This document shows positions 45,355 to 53,980 of a DNA stretch of 64,000 nt, one piece after another. The position numbers were made by a program, and so were the translations under genes. Position 1 is the first letter of the stretch; every line of letters begins with the position of its first letter. The stretch lies in assembly GCA_963775445.1 (NCBI GenBank), contig CAVZIT010000004.1, positions 1,922,001-1,986,000 of the forward strand, given 5' to 3'. The notes below the pieces were generated by a model. It was not told the DNA's origin. It was given only the letters and a program-made list of their open reading frames with translations, and did no database searches. This stretch comes from Dokdonella_A sp963775445. GTDB lineage: Bacteria; Pseudomonadota; Gammaproteobacteria; Xanthomonadales; Rhodanobacteraceae.

Positions 45355-46698
45355 TCATGCAGCGTCAGGCGACGGTGTCGGGCTGGGCGCCTGCGCTTCC
45401 GCTTCGGCAACGGCGCGTTTTCGCTCGAACTCCGCGATGACTTCGTTGGCCAGCGCCCGGTACACCGGTTCACGACACACCAGGGTCGAAATGGCGCGCG
45501 CCAGCAGACACACCGCCATGATCGGTATCACCATGCTGTGGCTGGCCGTCAGTTCGAGTGAAATCACTGCCGCGGTGATCGGAGTCTGAGTCACGCCCGA
45601 AAGAAACGAAGCCATGCCGAGCAATACCACCGCGGCCGCCGGCGCCGAAGTGAGCAGGCCCGCGAGGGTGTTGCCCATGCCCGCGCCAACCGCTAGTGCG
45701 GGAGAGAAGATGCCGCCCGGGATCCCCGCCCATTGCGACAGGATATTGGCGGCGAGTTTGGCCAGACCGAAACTCGCCGCAGCGCTCTGGGTGCTGTGAA
45801 CAAGCCCCTGGGCTTGGGAATACCCGGTGCCGTAAATCACGCTGCCTGTAGCCACTCCGACTGCTGCGAGGGCCAGTCCGCAAGCAAACGCAAACAGGAC
45901 CGGCGCGCGCCGGCGCCAGGCCTTCAGCATCGACAGCGGTCCACGATCGGCGAGCAGGATCAGGCGCGAAAACAGGCCACCGCCAAGTCCGCCGCACACT
46001 CCGCACATGAGCACGGCCACCCAGCTGCGCCCCAAGGGAAGTTCGACGTCGACGATGCCGAAATAGGAATAGTCTCCGAGTACGCCCAGCGAAACCACGC
46101 CGGCGAAAAGGACGGCCGTCAGGATGATGCCGCTGAAACGGTGCTCGAACGTGCCGGCCAGTTCCTCGATCGCGAACACCACACCGGCCAGCGGCGTATT
46201 GAACGCGGCCGCGATGCCGGCCCCGCCACCAGCGAGCACGAATCGCGATATCTGTTGCGAATCGGAAAAGCCGAAGCGGCGTCCCAGCCAGTACATGAGT
46301 CCCGCGCCAACATGTACGGTTGGTCCTTCGCGCCCGACCGATGCGCCGCCAAGCAATGCGACGAGAGTCAGGATCATCTTCCCCAGAGCAACCGGCAACG
46401 ACAAAAGGCGCTGACGGAAGCCCGCATCTTCGACGCCAATCGCCGCGATAACCTGCGGAATGCCGCTACCGCGCGTCGGGCGCAATACGCCTCGCGTCGC
46501 CCAGGCCAAAAGTGCAAACAAAATCGGCGTCAAGGCCAGCGGAAGATAGGGCGAGAATGCGAGCAGCCGCTCAAAAACCGCGGATGCTTCATTCGCAGCC
46601 TGCGAAAAGAAGATCGCGGCAAGCCCCGTGACGATGCCGCCAGTCCACAAAGCGATACGCCGACGCCATTGCGCCGGTGCAAAGAACTCGTGACCCAT
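45355..46698 (-). CDS. ClC-type chloride/proton antiporter
   Basis: 447 residues from the ATG at 46698; the frame is open to 46821 and an earlier start is possible. Ion-binding motifs are present: GSGIPQVIAAIG and GREGPTVHVGAG. The Glu in GREGP is the external gate, and the Glu in FAIEELAGTFE is in the position of the internal proton glutamate. Together they indicate a 2Cl-/H+ exchanger rather than a channel. IPGGIFSPALAVGAGMGNTL is the third conserved block. It probably serves acid resistance or volume control. Confidence 0.92.
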   Translation of the reverse strand: MGHEFFAPAQWRRRIALWTGGIVTGLAAIFFSQAANEASAVFERLLAFSPYLPLALTPILFALLAWATRGVLRPTRGSGIPQVIAAIGVEDAGFRQRLLSLPVALGKMILTLVALLGGASVGREGPTVHVGAGLMYWLGRRFGFSDSQQISRFVLAGGGAGIAAAFNTPLAGVVFAIEELAGTFEHRFSGIILTAVLFAGVVSLGVLGDYSYFGIVDVELPLGRSWVAVLMCGVCGGLGGGLFSRLILLADRGPLSMLKAWRRRAPVLFAFACGLALAAVGVATGSVIYGTGYSQAQGLVHSTQSAAASFGLAKLAANILSQWAGIPGGIFSPALAVGAGMGNTLAGLLTSAPAAAVVLLGMASFLSGVTQTPITAAVISLELTASHSMVIPIMAVCLLARAISTLVCREPVYRALANEVIAEFERKRAVAEAEAQAPSPTPSPDAA

Positions 46699-47132
46699 CA
46701 GCGACTTCAGTCGACGGCTCTGGATATCCCTGGATAATCGGTACCTTATCGCTGCTTCCTCGCAAGCAACCACAACCGTCAAATGCCGGAGCAACGCGCT
46801 GGTCTCCCCGCGTCGTCCCACTTCGCCTTCTCAGCCCCTGCGCGAGGAGGCTGCAATCAGACATGATACGCCTTGCGTGGGTATCGGCCGACCGGCTTCG
46901 AAACGGATATGCCCTCGCACGGAGCCATCCGAGCGGGCAGCACGAAGATACGCAATTTTCCCTCAAGCCCGAGACTTGAAGAACCTTCCGATGGGTGGGA
47001 ATGGCGAACAGCGTGGCCTTTCCAGGAGGGTACTGTTCAGTTTTGTGCTTGCGTCGCCGCCGGAACTGAGCCAACCTCAATTACGGGAAAAACATCACAA
47101 TTCCTTTGATTCTCATCAAGGAGACCGATGTC
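46699..47132. other. Intergenic stretch
   Basis: About 430 bases between the ClC start and the SH3 protein, less if ClC begins earlier. No convincing gene. It must hold two divergent promoters. Confidence 0.45.
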
Positions 47133-47879
47133 ATGAAAAAACGGGCTTGGTTGACGCTTGCATCGCTGGCTCTCGCTCTCCCCGTTCCGCTCTTGGCGCT
47201 GGCTCAGGACGGTTATCTGACCGCCGACGTCAATCTGCGCGCGGGTCCCGACATCGGTTACCCGCGCATCGCAACATTGCCCGCCGGCACCGGGATTTCC
47301 GTGCAGGGATGCATCAGGGATTATGAATGGTGCGACGTGATTGCTTACGGCGACCGTGGATGGGTGGCGGGCGATTACATCGACTACGAGTACCACGATC
47401 AGCGTGTCCTGTTGCCGGAATATGGCGCTCGCATCGGGATCCCGATCGTCAGTTTCGTCATCGGCGATTACTGGGGGCACTACTATCGAAACCGTGGCTT
47501 TTACAGCGACCGCGACCGTTGGTATCACCGGCACTTCGCCTATCGACCACCACCGCGCCCGGTGTATCGTCGCGAGTATGGACATCGCGGTGGCGGACGT
47601 GGCGGCCACGAAAATCATGAATATGGGCACTCAGGCTCAATCCACCGTGGAGCGAACCAGCGCAATTCATCGCACTACGCGATCCAACGGCGTGAGCCAG
47701 CACACGGCACGGTGCATGGTCGTGCCGTCCCGCACCGCCAGGCATCGGGCGCATATCGTGGCCACGAATCGCGAGGCCAACCCGCATCGCATCAAAATGG
47801 ACACGCCAGGCAGCACGATAATGGGCATGGACACGAGAGTCGGGACAAGAAGCACAAATCCGACGATCACCATCATTGA
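47133..47879 (+). CDS. Secreted SH3-domain protein with His/Gly/Arg-rich tail
   Basis: 248 residues; the ATG at 47133 has AAGGAGACC upstream. A signal peptide (KKRAWLTLASLALALPVPLL) precedes a bacterial SH3 domain of ~60 residues (GYLTADVNLRAGPDIGYPRI, LPAGTGISVQGCIRDYEWCD, RGWVAGDYIDYEYHDQRVLL). The rest is low-complexity, rich in His, Gly, Arg and Ser (GHRGGGRGGHENHEYGHSGS and a final KSDDHHH). SH3b domains bind cell-wall peptides. The tail could bind metals. This domain layout is common in proteobacteria and has no assigned role. Confidence 0.82.
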   Translation: MKKRAWLTLASLALALPVPLLALAQDGYLTADVNLRAGPDIGYPRIATLPAGTGISVQGCIRDYEWCDVIAYGDRGWVAGDYIDYEYHDQRVLLPEYGARIGIPIVSFVIGDYWGHYYRNRGFYSDRDRWYHRHFAYRPPPRPVYRREYGHRGGGRGGHENHEYGHSGSIHRGANQRNSSHYAIQRREPAHGTVHGRAVPHRQASGAYRGHESRGQPASHQNGHARQHDNGHGHESRDKKHKSDDHHH

Positions 47880-48046
47880 AGCCGCCATTCAGGGGCAGTG
47901 CTGCTAATCGGATTACGTCTTCAGAAAGGTAACCAATCGGGTAACAGCGCAATCCTGGCGCAAGGTCTGCGTCGCGCGGTTAGCCTCGGCGCAATGAATT
48001 CAGTCGTCCTTCGCTGACGCGAATCCGGTCGCGAGTTTGCTGGCGC

Positions 48047-49300
48047 TCAATCCAGAAGATGGCGCAGCGCCGGAAGATACTTTTCCCCCGATCCGGTATT
48101 GACCACGACCACGCGTTCGCCGCGCCCGAGCAGATTGCGGTCGATCAGCTGCGGTAGCGCGGCGAGACAGGCCGCGCCTTCCGGGCCGATCCACCAGTGC
48201 GTTTCGTGCCATACCCGCGCGAGTTCAGCCGCGATGTCCCGCTCGCTGACCGCAACCGCCGCGCCGCCGCTGGTACGCAGGATCTGAAGGACCCTGAAGT
48301 GACCCACCCCACCGGGCACATTGAGGCCGAACGCGAGTGTCGGACCGGCGGCAAGCGACTCGGTATCGACGGCGCAGGCATCGAACGCCCGCACGATCGG
48401 CATCGTCGTCTCGCTCTGCACCGAAATCATCCGCGGACGTTCTGCGCCAATCATCCCGAGTACTTCGAGTTCATCCCAGGCCTTCCACATGCCGAGGACG
48501 CCTGTGCCCCCTCCAGTCGGATAGACCACCGCGTCGGGCAGGGACCAGCGTGTTGTGCCTGGTGAGGGTTCCGCCAATTCGAGGCCGAGCGACTTCTTGC
48601 CCTCGATGCGCCAGCCCGGCTCCTGGAATGTCGCCACCGAGAAATATCCGCGTGGCAGGTATTTCTCCTTGAGCAACTGGCCCGCCTCGCGGATTGTCGG
48701 GCCGACGAGTTCCAACGCAACCCGATGCGGATGGCGATGCGCCGCCGCGGCCACGTTTCCGAGAATCGGACCAGGCGTATCGGGCGGCATCGCGACGGCA
48801 ACCGAAATCCCGGCGGCCAACGCGTAATGTGTCAGAGAATCGCCTGCATTGCCCTGTGTCGGTATCGCCAGCCGATCGAGCCCAAGCCGCCGCGCCTGCG
48901 CAATGACCATGGCCATGCCGCGGTCCTTGAAGCTCTGGGTCGGATTGGCGCCGTATCCTTTGTGTGATCTGCCCTCCTCCTTGATGGCCAAGGCGAATCC
49001 GGCGGCACTGGCTACCGGATGATGGCGATAGTCGAGCAGCGGCGTGGCGCCTTCGCCAAGAGCAACGATATGCGCGGCGTCCTGTGGGTCGGTGATATCG
49101 AGCGCCATCAGTGCGCCAAAACGCCACATGTCGCGCCGTGTGGGGTCATACCATTGCGCAGCGGGACGCTCGACAGCAAGGCGTTCAAGATCGAGCACCA
49201 TCTCCACCGGACGGCCGTCGACAGGATCCAGATTCATCGGTATGTCGGCAGAATATTCGGCACCTGAAGCGATTCCGCGAAGACAACGCACATAGCTCAT
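48047..49300 (-). CDS. Threonine synthase (PLP enzyme)
   Basis: 417 residues. It converts O-phosphohomoserine to threonine or a related PLP reaction. The PLP lysine is in NPTQSFKDRGMAM. The phosphate loop follows as TQGNAGDSLTHYALAAG, and YPTGGGTGVLGMWKAW is also conserved. The N-terminus RCLRGIASGAEYSAD holds only one of the cysteines found in relatives with a zinc-ribbon start. This branch (PLP fold II, archaeal-type length) may include isoforms with other activity. No hom or thrB gene is nearby. Confidence 0.85.
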   Translation of the reverse strand: MSYVRCLRGIASGAEYSADIPMNLDPVDGRPVEMVLDLERLAVERPAAQWYDPTRRDMWRFGALMALDITDPQDAAHIVALGEGATPLLDYRHHPVASAAGFALAIKEEGRSHKGYGANPTQSFKDRGMAMVIAQARRLGLDRLAIPTQGNAGDSLTHYALAAGISVAVAMPPDTPGPILGNVAAAAHRHPHRVALELVGPTIREAGQLLKEKYLPRGYFSVATFQEPGWRIEGKKSLGLELAEPSPGTTRWSLPDAVVYPTGGGTGVLGMWKAWDELEVLGMIGAERPRMISVQSETTMPIVRAFDACAVDTESLAAGPTLAFGLNVPGGVGHFRVLQILRTSGGAAVAVSERDIAAELARVWHETHWWIGPEGAACLAALPQLIDRNLLGRGERVVVVNTGSGEKYLPALRHLLD

Positions 49301-49466
49301 GGGGTGATTTCCGGATGATGCAGCGACCGTGCGGGCCGGCTACCTTCGACCGCATTGTGCCACCACGATGGAGAGAGCTCGGGTCTTCTTTCCATTGACG
49401 CGCAACTCTGCGGTTGCAGGTTGCTCCTTGCCGCCGCTAGACTTATATGCAACCAGGAGGTGTCAT

Positions 49467-49913
49467 ATGAGCGATTGCATAAAGAAGCAGATTGAGCTGA
49501 AAGCGCCGGTTTCGCGAGTTTGGCGCGCCCTGACCGACTATCGCGAGTTCGGCGACTGGTTCCGCGTGAAATTGGAAGCCCCGTTTGAGCCGGGCAAGGA
49601 AGCGCATGGACAGATCACCTATCCGGGCTACGAGCATGTTACCTGGCGAGCCGTCATTCAGAAGATGGAGCCCGAACGACTGTTCTCATTTACCTGGCAT
49701 CCCTATGCGATCGACGCAAGCGCCGATTATTCGAACGAAGCACCCACGTTGGTCGAATTCCGACTCGAGCCAACGGTCAGTGGCGGTACGCTGTTGCATC
49801 TGACCGAATCAGGGTTCGACCGGATCCCCAAGACCCGGCGCGATGAAGCGTTCCGCATGAATGAGGGCGGCTGGGCCACGCAGATGGATAACATCCGCCA
49901 TCATGTCGACTAA
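49467..49913 (+). CDS. SRPBCC (START/AHSA1-type) domain protein
   Basis: 148 residues; the ATG at 49467 has AGGAGG six bases upstream. The whole protein is one SRPBCC helix-grip domain (CIKKQIELKAPVSRVWRALT, WRAVIQKMEPERLFSFTWHP, EAPTLVEFRLEPTVSGGTLL, WATQMDNIRHHVD). Such proteins bind hydrophobic ligands. It overlaps the ArsR gene by 11 bases. SRPBCC/ArsR pairs are frequent and the regulator probably controls the pair. Confidence 0.9.
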   Translation: MSDCIKKQIELKAPVSRVWRALTDYREFGDWFRVKLEAPFEPGKEAHGQITYPGYEHVTWRAVIQKMEPERLFSFTWHPYAIDASADYSNEAPTLVEFRLEPTVSGGTLLHLTESGFDRIPKTRRDEAFRMNEGGWATQMDNIRHHVD

Positions 49914-50250
49914 TGTCCAGTCGAAGCTCGCACGCAAGATACCGGCTGCAGCGTCGGTGTTCGCCGCGCTCGGCGACGCCACCCGACTCGCGATAGTGGG
50001 CCGCCTGAGTGACGGTTCGCGTCGTTCCATCGCCGAACTCACCGAAGGTGCGATGCTGACTCGTCAGGCAATAACCAAGCATCTGCGGGTACTCGAAAAC
50101 GCGCGTCTCGTCAGCAGCCAGCGAGCCGGACGAGAGAACCGGTTCGTGCTCAACCCCAAGCCCATCGAGGATATCGGCTCAGTTATCAGACTCGTGTCGG
50201 GCCATTGGGACTGCTCGCTATCGCGCCTGAAATCGTTTGTCGAGAAGTGA
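49903..50250 (+). CDS. ArsR-family helix-turn-helix regulator
   Basis: 115 residues from the ATG at 49903. The winged helix is complete: ARKIPAAASVFAALGDATRL, AIVGRLSDGSRRSIAELTEG, LTRQAITKHLRVLENARLVS and GRENRFVLNPKPIEDI. It has no metal-binding C-V-C motif, so it is of the metal-independent ArsR type that pairs with SRPBCC genes. Translation is coupled with the upstream gene. Confidence 0.9.
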   Translation: MSTNVQSKLARKIPAAASVFAALGDATRLAIVGRLSDGSRRSIAELTEGAMLTRQAITKHLRVLENARLVSSQRAGRENRFVLNPKPIEDIGSVIRLVSGHWDCSLSRLKSFVEK

Positions 50251-50323
50251 CACGTTTGCGAGTCCGAACATTCGACCACGGCATCCGGTAAGGTTTGAAC
50301 CAACTTTTCTTCCGATTCGCAAA

Positions 50324-52564
50324 ATGAATCCGCCCCATTCTCCCGAACGATCGATCCCGTTGCCTGCCCATGTCGGCCATGGGGTCCGCACGCCAGCCAT
50401 CTTTGTATCGTTGGTGTTGTTTGCTGCCGGCAACGCATACGCACTCGCGCCGAATATGGGGCGCTGGCAGCGCGAAGCACAGGATGTGACCATCACGCGT
50501 GACAACTGGGGCATCGCCCACGTGCACGGCAAGACCGATGCGGATGCGGTGTTCGGCATGACCTACGCTCAGGCCGAGGACGACTTCAATCGCGTCGAGA
50601 CAAACTACATGACGGCGTTGGGACGCACCGCCGAAGCGGGCGATGCGGACAAGCAGGCGATCTGGGTCGACCTGCGGCAGAAGCTGTACATCGATCCGGT
50701 CAAGCTGAAGAAGTTGTACACACAGAGTCCGAAGTGGCTGCGAGCGCTGATGAACTCGTGGGCCGACGGCCTGAACTACTACTTGGCCACGCACCCGGTC
50801 GTGCATCCGAAAGTCATCCACCACTTCGAACCGTGGATGGCACTGAGCTTTACCGAGGGCAGCATCGGCGGCGACATCGAACGCGTGAATCTGAAACAGC
50901 TGGCCGCGTTCTACGGTGACGACAGCGTGCCGGTCGCCGAAGCCACGCTGCATCCCAGCTGGGTCGAACCGACCGGCTCCAACGGCATCGCCATCGCACC
51001 CAAACTCACCGTCGACGGCCATGCGTTGCTGTTGATCAATCCGCACACTTCGTTCTTCTTCCGCTCCGAATTGCAGATGTCCAGCGACACGGGACTGGAT
51101 GCCTACGGCGCGGTCACCTGGGGCCAGTTCTTCGTCTACCAGGGCTTCAACCAGCATGTCGGCTGGATGCACACCTCCACCGGCGCCGACGTGGTCGACG
51201 AGTTTGCCGAGACCATCGTGCACAAGGGCGGCAAGCTGTTCTATCGATACGGCAAGAACTTGCGCTCGGTCACAACACGCCAGATAAGCATCCCGTACAA
51301 AGCTGCCGACGGCTCGATGGCCACGCGCACGTTCACCGCGTACTTCACCCACCACGGTCCAATCGTGCGCAAGGCCAACGGCAAGTGGATTGCCATGGAC
51401 CTCATGAACACGCCGATTCCGGCGCTGGAACAAAGCTGGTTGCGCACCAAGACGAACGACTACGCCAGCTACATGAAGGTAGCGGAACTCAAGGCCAACT
51501 CGTCCAACAACACCGTCTTCGCCGACGACGAGGGTGAGATCGCCTACCTGCATCCGCAGTTCATCCCCAGACGCGATGACCGTTTCGATTACACCAAGCC
51601 TGTCGACGGCAGCAATCCGGCCACCGACTGGCAGGTCTTGACACCTTTGGACAAGGTTCCGCACGTGGTCGATCCGCCCAATGGCTGGGTCTTCAACACC
51701 AACGACTGGCCGTATTCGGCCGCCGGAAAGTACAGTCCCAAGCGATCCGACTTCCCGCGTTACATGGACACCTCCGGCGAGAACCCGCGCGGCATCCACG
51801 TCACGCGCATGCTCACCGGCGCCACCAACTTCAGCATGCCCAAGCTGATCTCCGACGCCTTCGACTCGTACCTGCCCGAATTCGCACGGCAAATTCCCAT
51901 CCTGTTGGCAGACTACGACGCTCTGCCAGCGAGCGATCCTCTGAAACAGAAACTCAAGGGACCGATCGCCCTGCTGCGCAACTGGGACTATCGCTGGGGT
52001 ATCGCCTCGATGCCTACCTCGCTTGCAGTGTTCTGGGGCGACACATTGTGGGACAAGGCACGCAAGGAAGACACCGCGGAAGGCTTGTCCATCTACGACT
52101 ATATGGCTGAGAGGGCGGGGGCCCAGGAACGCCTGCAGGCGCTGGCGACGGCGGTCGATCGTCTGCAGAAAGACTTCGGCAACTGGGGCACCGCTTGGGG
52201 CCAGGTCAATCGCTTCCAACGGATCAACGGCGATATCGTGCAGCAGTTCGACGACAGCAAACCCAGCATTCCGGTGCCATTCGTGTCATCGCGCTGGGGT
52301 TCGCTGGCCTCGTTCGGTGCGCATCGCTGGCCGGGCACCAAACGGTACTACGGCACTAGCGGCAACAGCTTCGTGGCCGTGGTCGAGTTCGGCCTGAAAG
52401 TGCGGGCGCGCGCCATCACCGCTGGCGGCGAAAGCGGACATCCGGATTCACCGCACTTCAACGACGAAGCCGAGCGCTACACGACCGGCAACTTGCGCAC
52501 CGTGTATTTCTGGCCGGAGCAACTCAAGGGACATACCGAACGCGTTTATCATCCGGGACAGTGA
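50324..52564 (+). CDS. Penicillin-acylase family Ntn-hydrolase
   Basis: 746 residues from the ATG at 50324 (the frame is open to 50237). A signal segment VRTPAIFVSLVLFAAGNAYA exports it to the periplasm. The alpha part has DVTITRDNWGIAHVHGKTDA and DAVFGMTYAQAEDDFNRVE. The autocatalytic cut is before Ser219 in EPTGSNGIAIAPKLT, which starts the beta subunit and is the nucleophile. HGHALLLINPH-like sequence (DGHALLLINPHTSFFF) follows. The family cleaves beta-lactam side chains, acyl-homoserine lactones or other N-acyl amides. The substrate cannot be told from sequence. The MFS gene is coupled to it. Confidence 0.9.
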   Translation: MNPPHSPERSIPLPAHVGHGVRTPAIFVSLVLFAAGNAYALAPNMGRWQREAQDVTITRDNWGIAHVHGKTDADAVFGMTYAQAEDDFNRVETNYMTALGRTAEAGDADKQAIWVDLRQKLYIDPVKLKKLYTQSPKWLRALMNSWADGLNYYLATHPVVHPKVIHHFEPWMALSFTEGSIGGDIERVNLKQLAAFYGDDSVPVAEATLHPSWVEPTGSNGIAIAPKLTVDGHALLLINPHTSFFFRSELQMSSDTGLDAYGAVTWGQFFVYQGFNQHVGWMHTSTGADVVDEFAETIVHKGGKLFYRYGKNLRSVTTRQISIPYKAADGSMATRTFTAYFTHHGPIVRKANGKWIAMDLMNTPIPALEQSWLRTKTNDYASYMKVAELKANSSNNTVFADDEGEIAYLHPQFIPRRDDRFDYTKPVDGSNPATDWQVLTPLDKVPHVVDPPNGWVFNTNDWPYSAAGKYSPKRSDFPRYMDTSGENPRGIHVTRMLTGATNFSMPKLISDAFDSYLPEFARQIPILLADYDALPASDPLKQKLKGPIALLRNWDYRWGIASMPTSLAVFWGDTLWDKARKEDTAEGLSIYDYMAERAGAQERLQALATAVDRLQKDFGNWGTAWGQVNRFQRINGDIVQQFDDSKPSIPVPFVSSRWGSLASFGAHRWPGTKRYYGTSGNSFVAVVEFGLKVRARAITAGGESGHPDSPHFNDEAERYTTGNLRTVYFWPEQLKGHTERVYHPGQ

Positions 52565-53853
52565 AGAAACGGAACGTGGTGGCTGCTGCGCAACCGAAAC
52601 CGAACGATTCCGCGCTCGCGCGTGATGACGCGGCTCGAACGCCCGCAGCGTGGATTGCGTTCGCAATCGGCTCGGCGTTCTTCCTGTTTGAGTTCGTCAC
52701 CCGTGTCGAGCCGAGTCTTGCCACTCACGCAATCCGCACGTTCTATCATCTGACCGAAGCCGGGTTCGGCAGCCTATCGAGCCTGTTCTTCTGGGTCTAC
52801 GCACCCATGCAGATCGTGGTCGGCCTGATGCTGGACCGCTACGGCGCACGCCGTTTCGTCATCCTCGGCAGTTCCCTGTGCGCGCTGGGCGTGCTCGTTT
52901 TCACGGCAGGCGACGCAACCGTCATCGGCGGTATCGGTCGCGCGCTGACCGGACTGGGCGCATCGTTCGCATTCGTCGGTGCGTTATGGCTGGTGAATCA
53001 CTGGTTTGCGCCGCAACGTTTCGCTCTGCTGTCGGGCGCGGTCAATGCCGTCGGCATGCTCGGCACGGCAATCGGCGGCGTCGTGTTGTCCGGCCTGATC
53101 GTTCGACTGGGTTGGCGGAGCGTCTTCTTCGGCACCGGGGCCGTCGGACTTCTGATCGCGCTCACGGCGTGGTGGTTTCTGCGCGAACCGCCATTTCCGG
53201 CATCGAACGCCGACAGCAGCGCGACACAGCATGCCCGTCAAGGTCTGATGCGAATCGTCGGCAATTCGCGCATCTGGATTGTTGCGCTCATCGGAATGCT
53301 CTACTACATGCCGGTCAACGTCTACGGCGGTCTGTGGGGCACGACGGAAATGATCGATGACCATCACCTGAGCGCGGTGAGCGCGCAGACAGTGATATCC
53401 ATGATTTTCTGGGGCATGGCCGCAGGCAGCGTGGCCGGCGGCTGGCTGTCCGACATGCTCGGCCACCGCAAATGGCTGGTGTTCTGCGGAGCAGTCCTGA
53501 GCGGACTCGCCTATGCCGCCGCAATATACCTGCCTATGCCCGCGTTCACCGAGGGCGTGTTGTTGTTCGCGGCAGGTTTGTTCGGCGGAATGCAGATGCT
53601 GACGTTCGCCATGGCAAAGGAGGCGATTGCGAACGATCTAGCCGGAACGGCTGTCGCCTTTGTCAACATGATCGGCATCACCGGCGCGCTCTTGTTTCAG
53701 CCGCTGGTCGGAGCCATTGCGGATCGCAGCGGCGGCAACTTCGCAATTGCGCTGGCCACGATTCCCGCATCCCTGACGTTGGCCGCGCTGATCGTGCTGT
53801 TCCTGCCGGAGTATCGCCATCCCGACCATGAGCCGGAACCTCACGCACACTGA
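52561..53853 (+). CDS. MFS transporter coupled to the acylase gene
   Basis: 430 residues from a GTG that overlaps the acylase stop by four bases (GTGA). Twelve helices are predicted. FFLFEFVTRVEPSLATHAIR near residue 42 and FWVYAPMQIVVGLMLDRYGA in the first loop resemble the GudP/hexuronate-type and Nar-like MFS branches. FAMAKEAIANDLAGTAVAFV is in the C-terminal half. The tail is His-rich (HPDHEPEPHAH). Tight coupling suggests it moves a substrate or product of the acylase. Confidence 0.87.
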   Translation: MKKRNVVAAAQPKPNDSALARDDAARTPAAWIAFAIGSAFFLFEFVTRVEPSLATHAIRTFYHLTEAGFGSLSSLFFWVYAPMQIVVGLMLDRYGARRFVILGSSLCALGVLVFTAGDATVIGGIGRALTGLGASFAFVGALWLVNHWFAPQRFALLSGAVNAVGMLGTAIGGVVLSGLIVRLGWRSVFFGTGAVGLLIALTAWWFLREPPFPASNADSSATQHARQGLMRIVGNSRIWIVALIGMLYYMPVNVYGGLWGTTEMIDDHHLSAVSAQTVISMIFWGMAAGSVAGGWLSDMLGHRKWLVFCGAVLSGLAYAAAIYLPMPAFTEGVLLFAAGLFGGMQMLTFAMAKEAIANDLAGTAVAFVNMIGITGALLFQPLVGAIADRSGGNFAIALATIPASLTLAALIVLFLPEYRHPDHEPEPHAH

Positions 53854-53980
53854 ACGATATGGTTCGAAATCGGCCCGGCTAGCCATGCACCGACGACGAG
53901 ATGGAACGCGGCGCCATCGGAAACCCGCGTAAGGAATTTTTCTGGCAAGCGCCGTTGTCTGCACTTTCCCGCTTGCCGGA

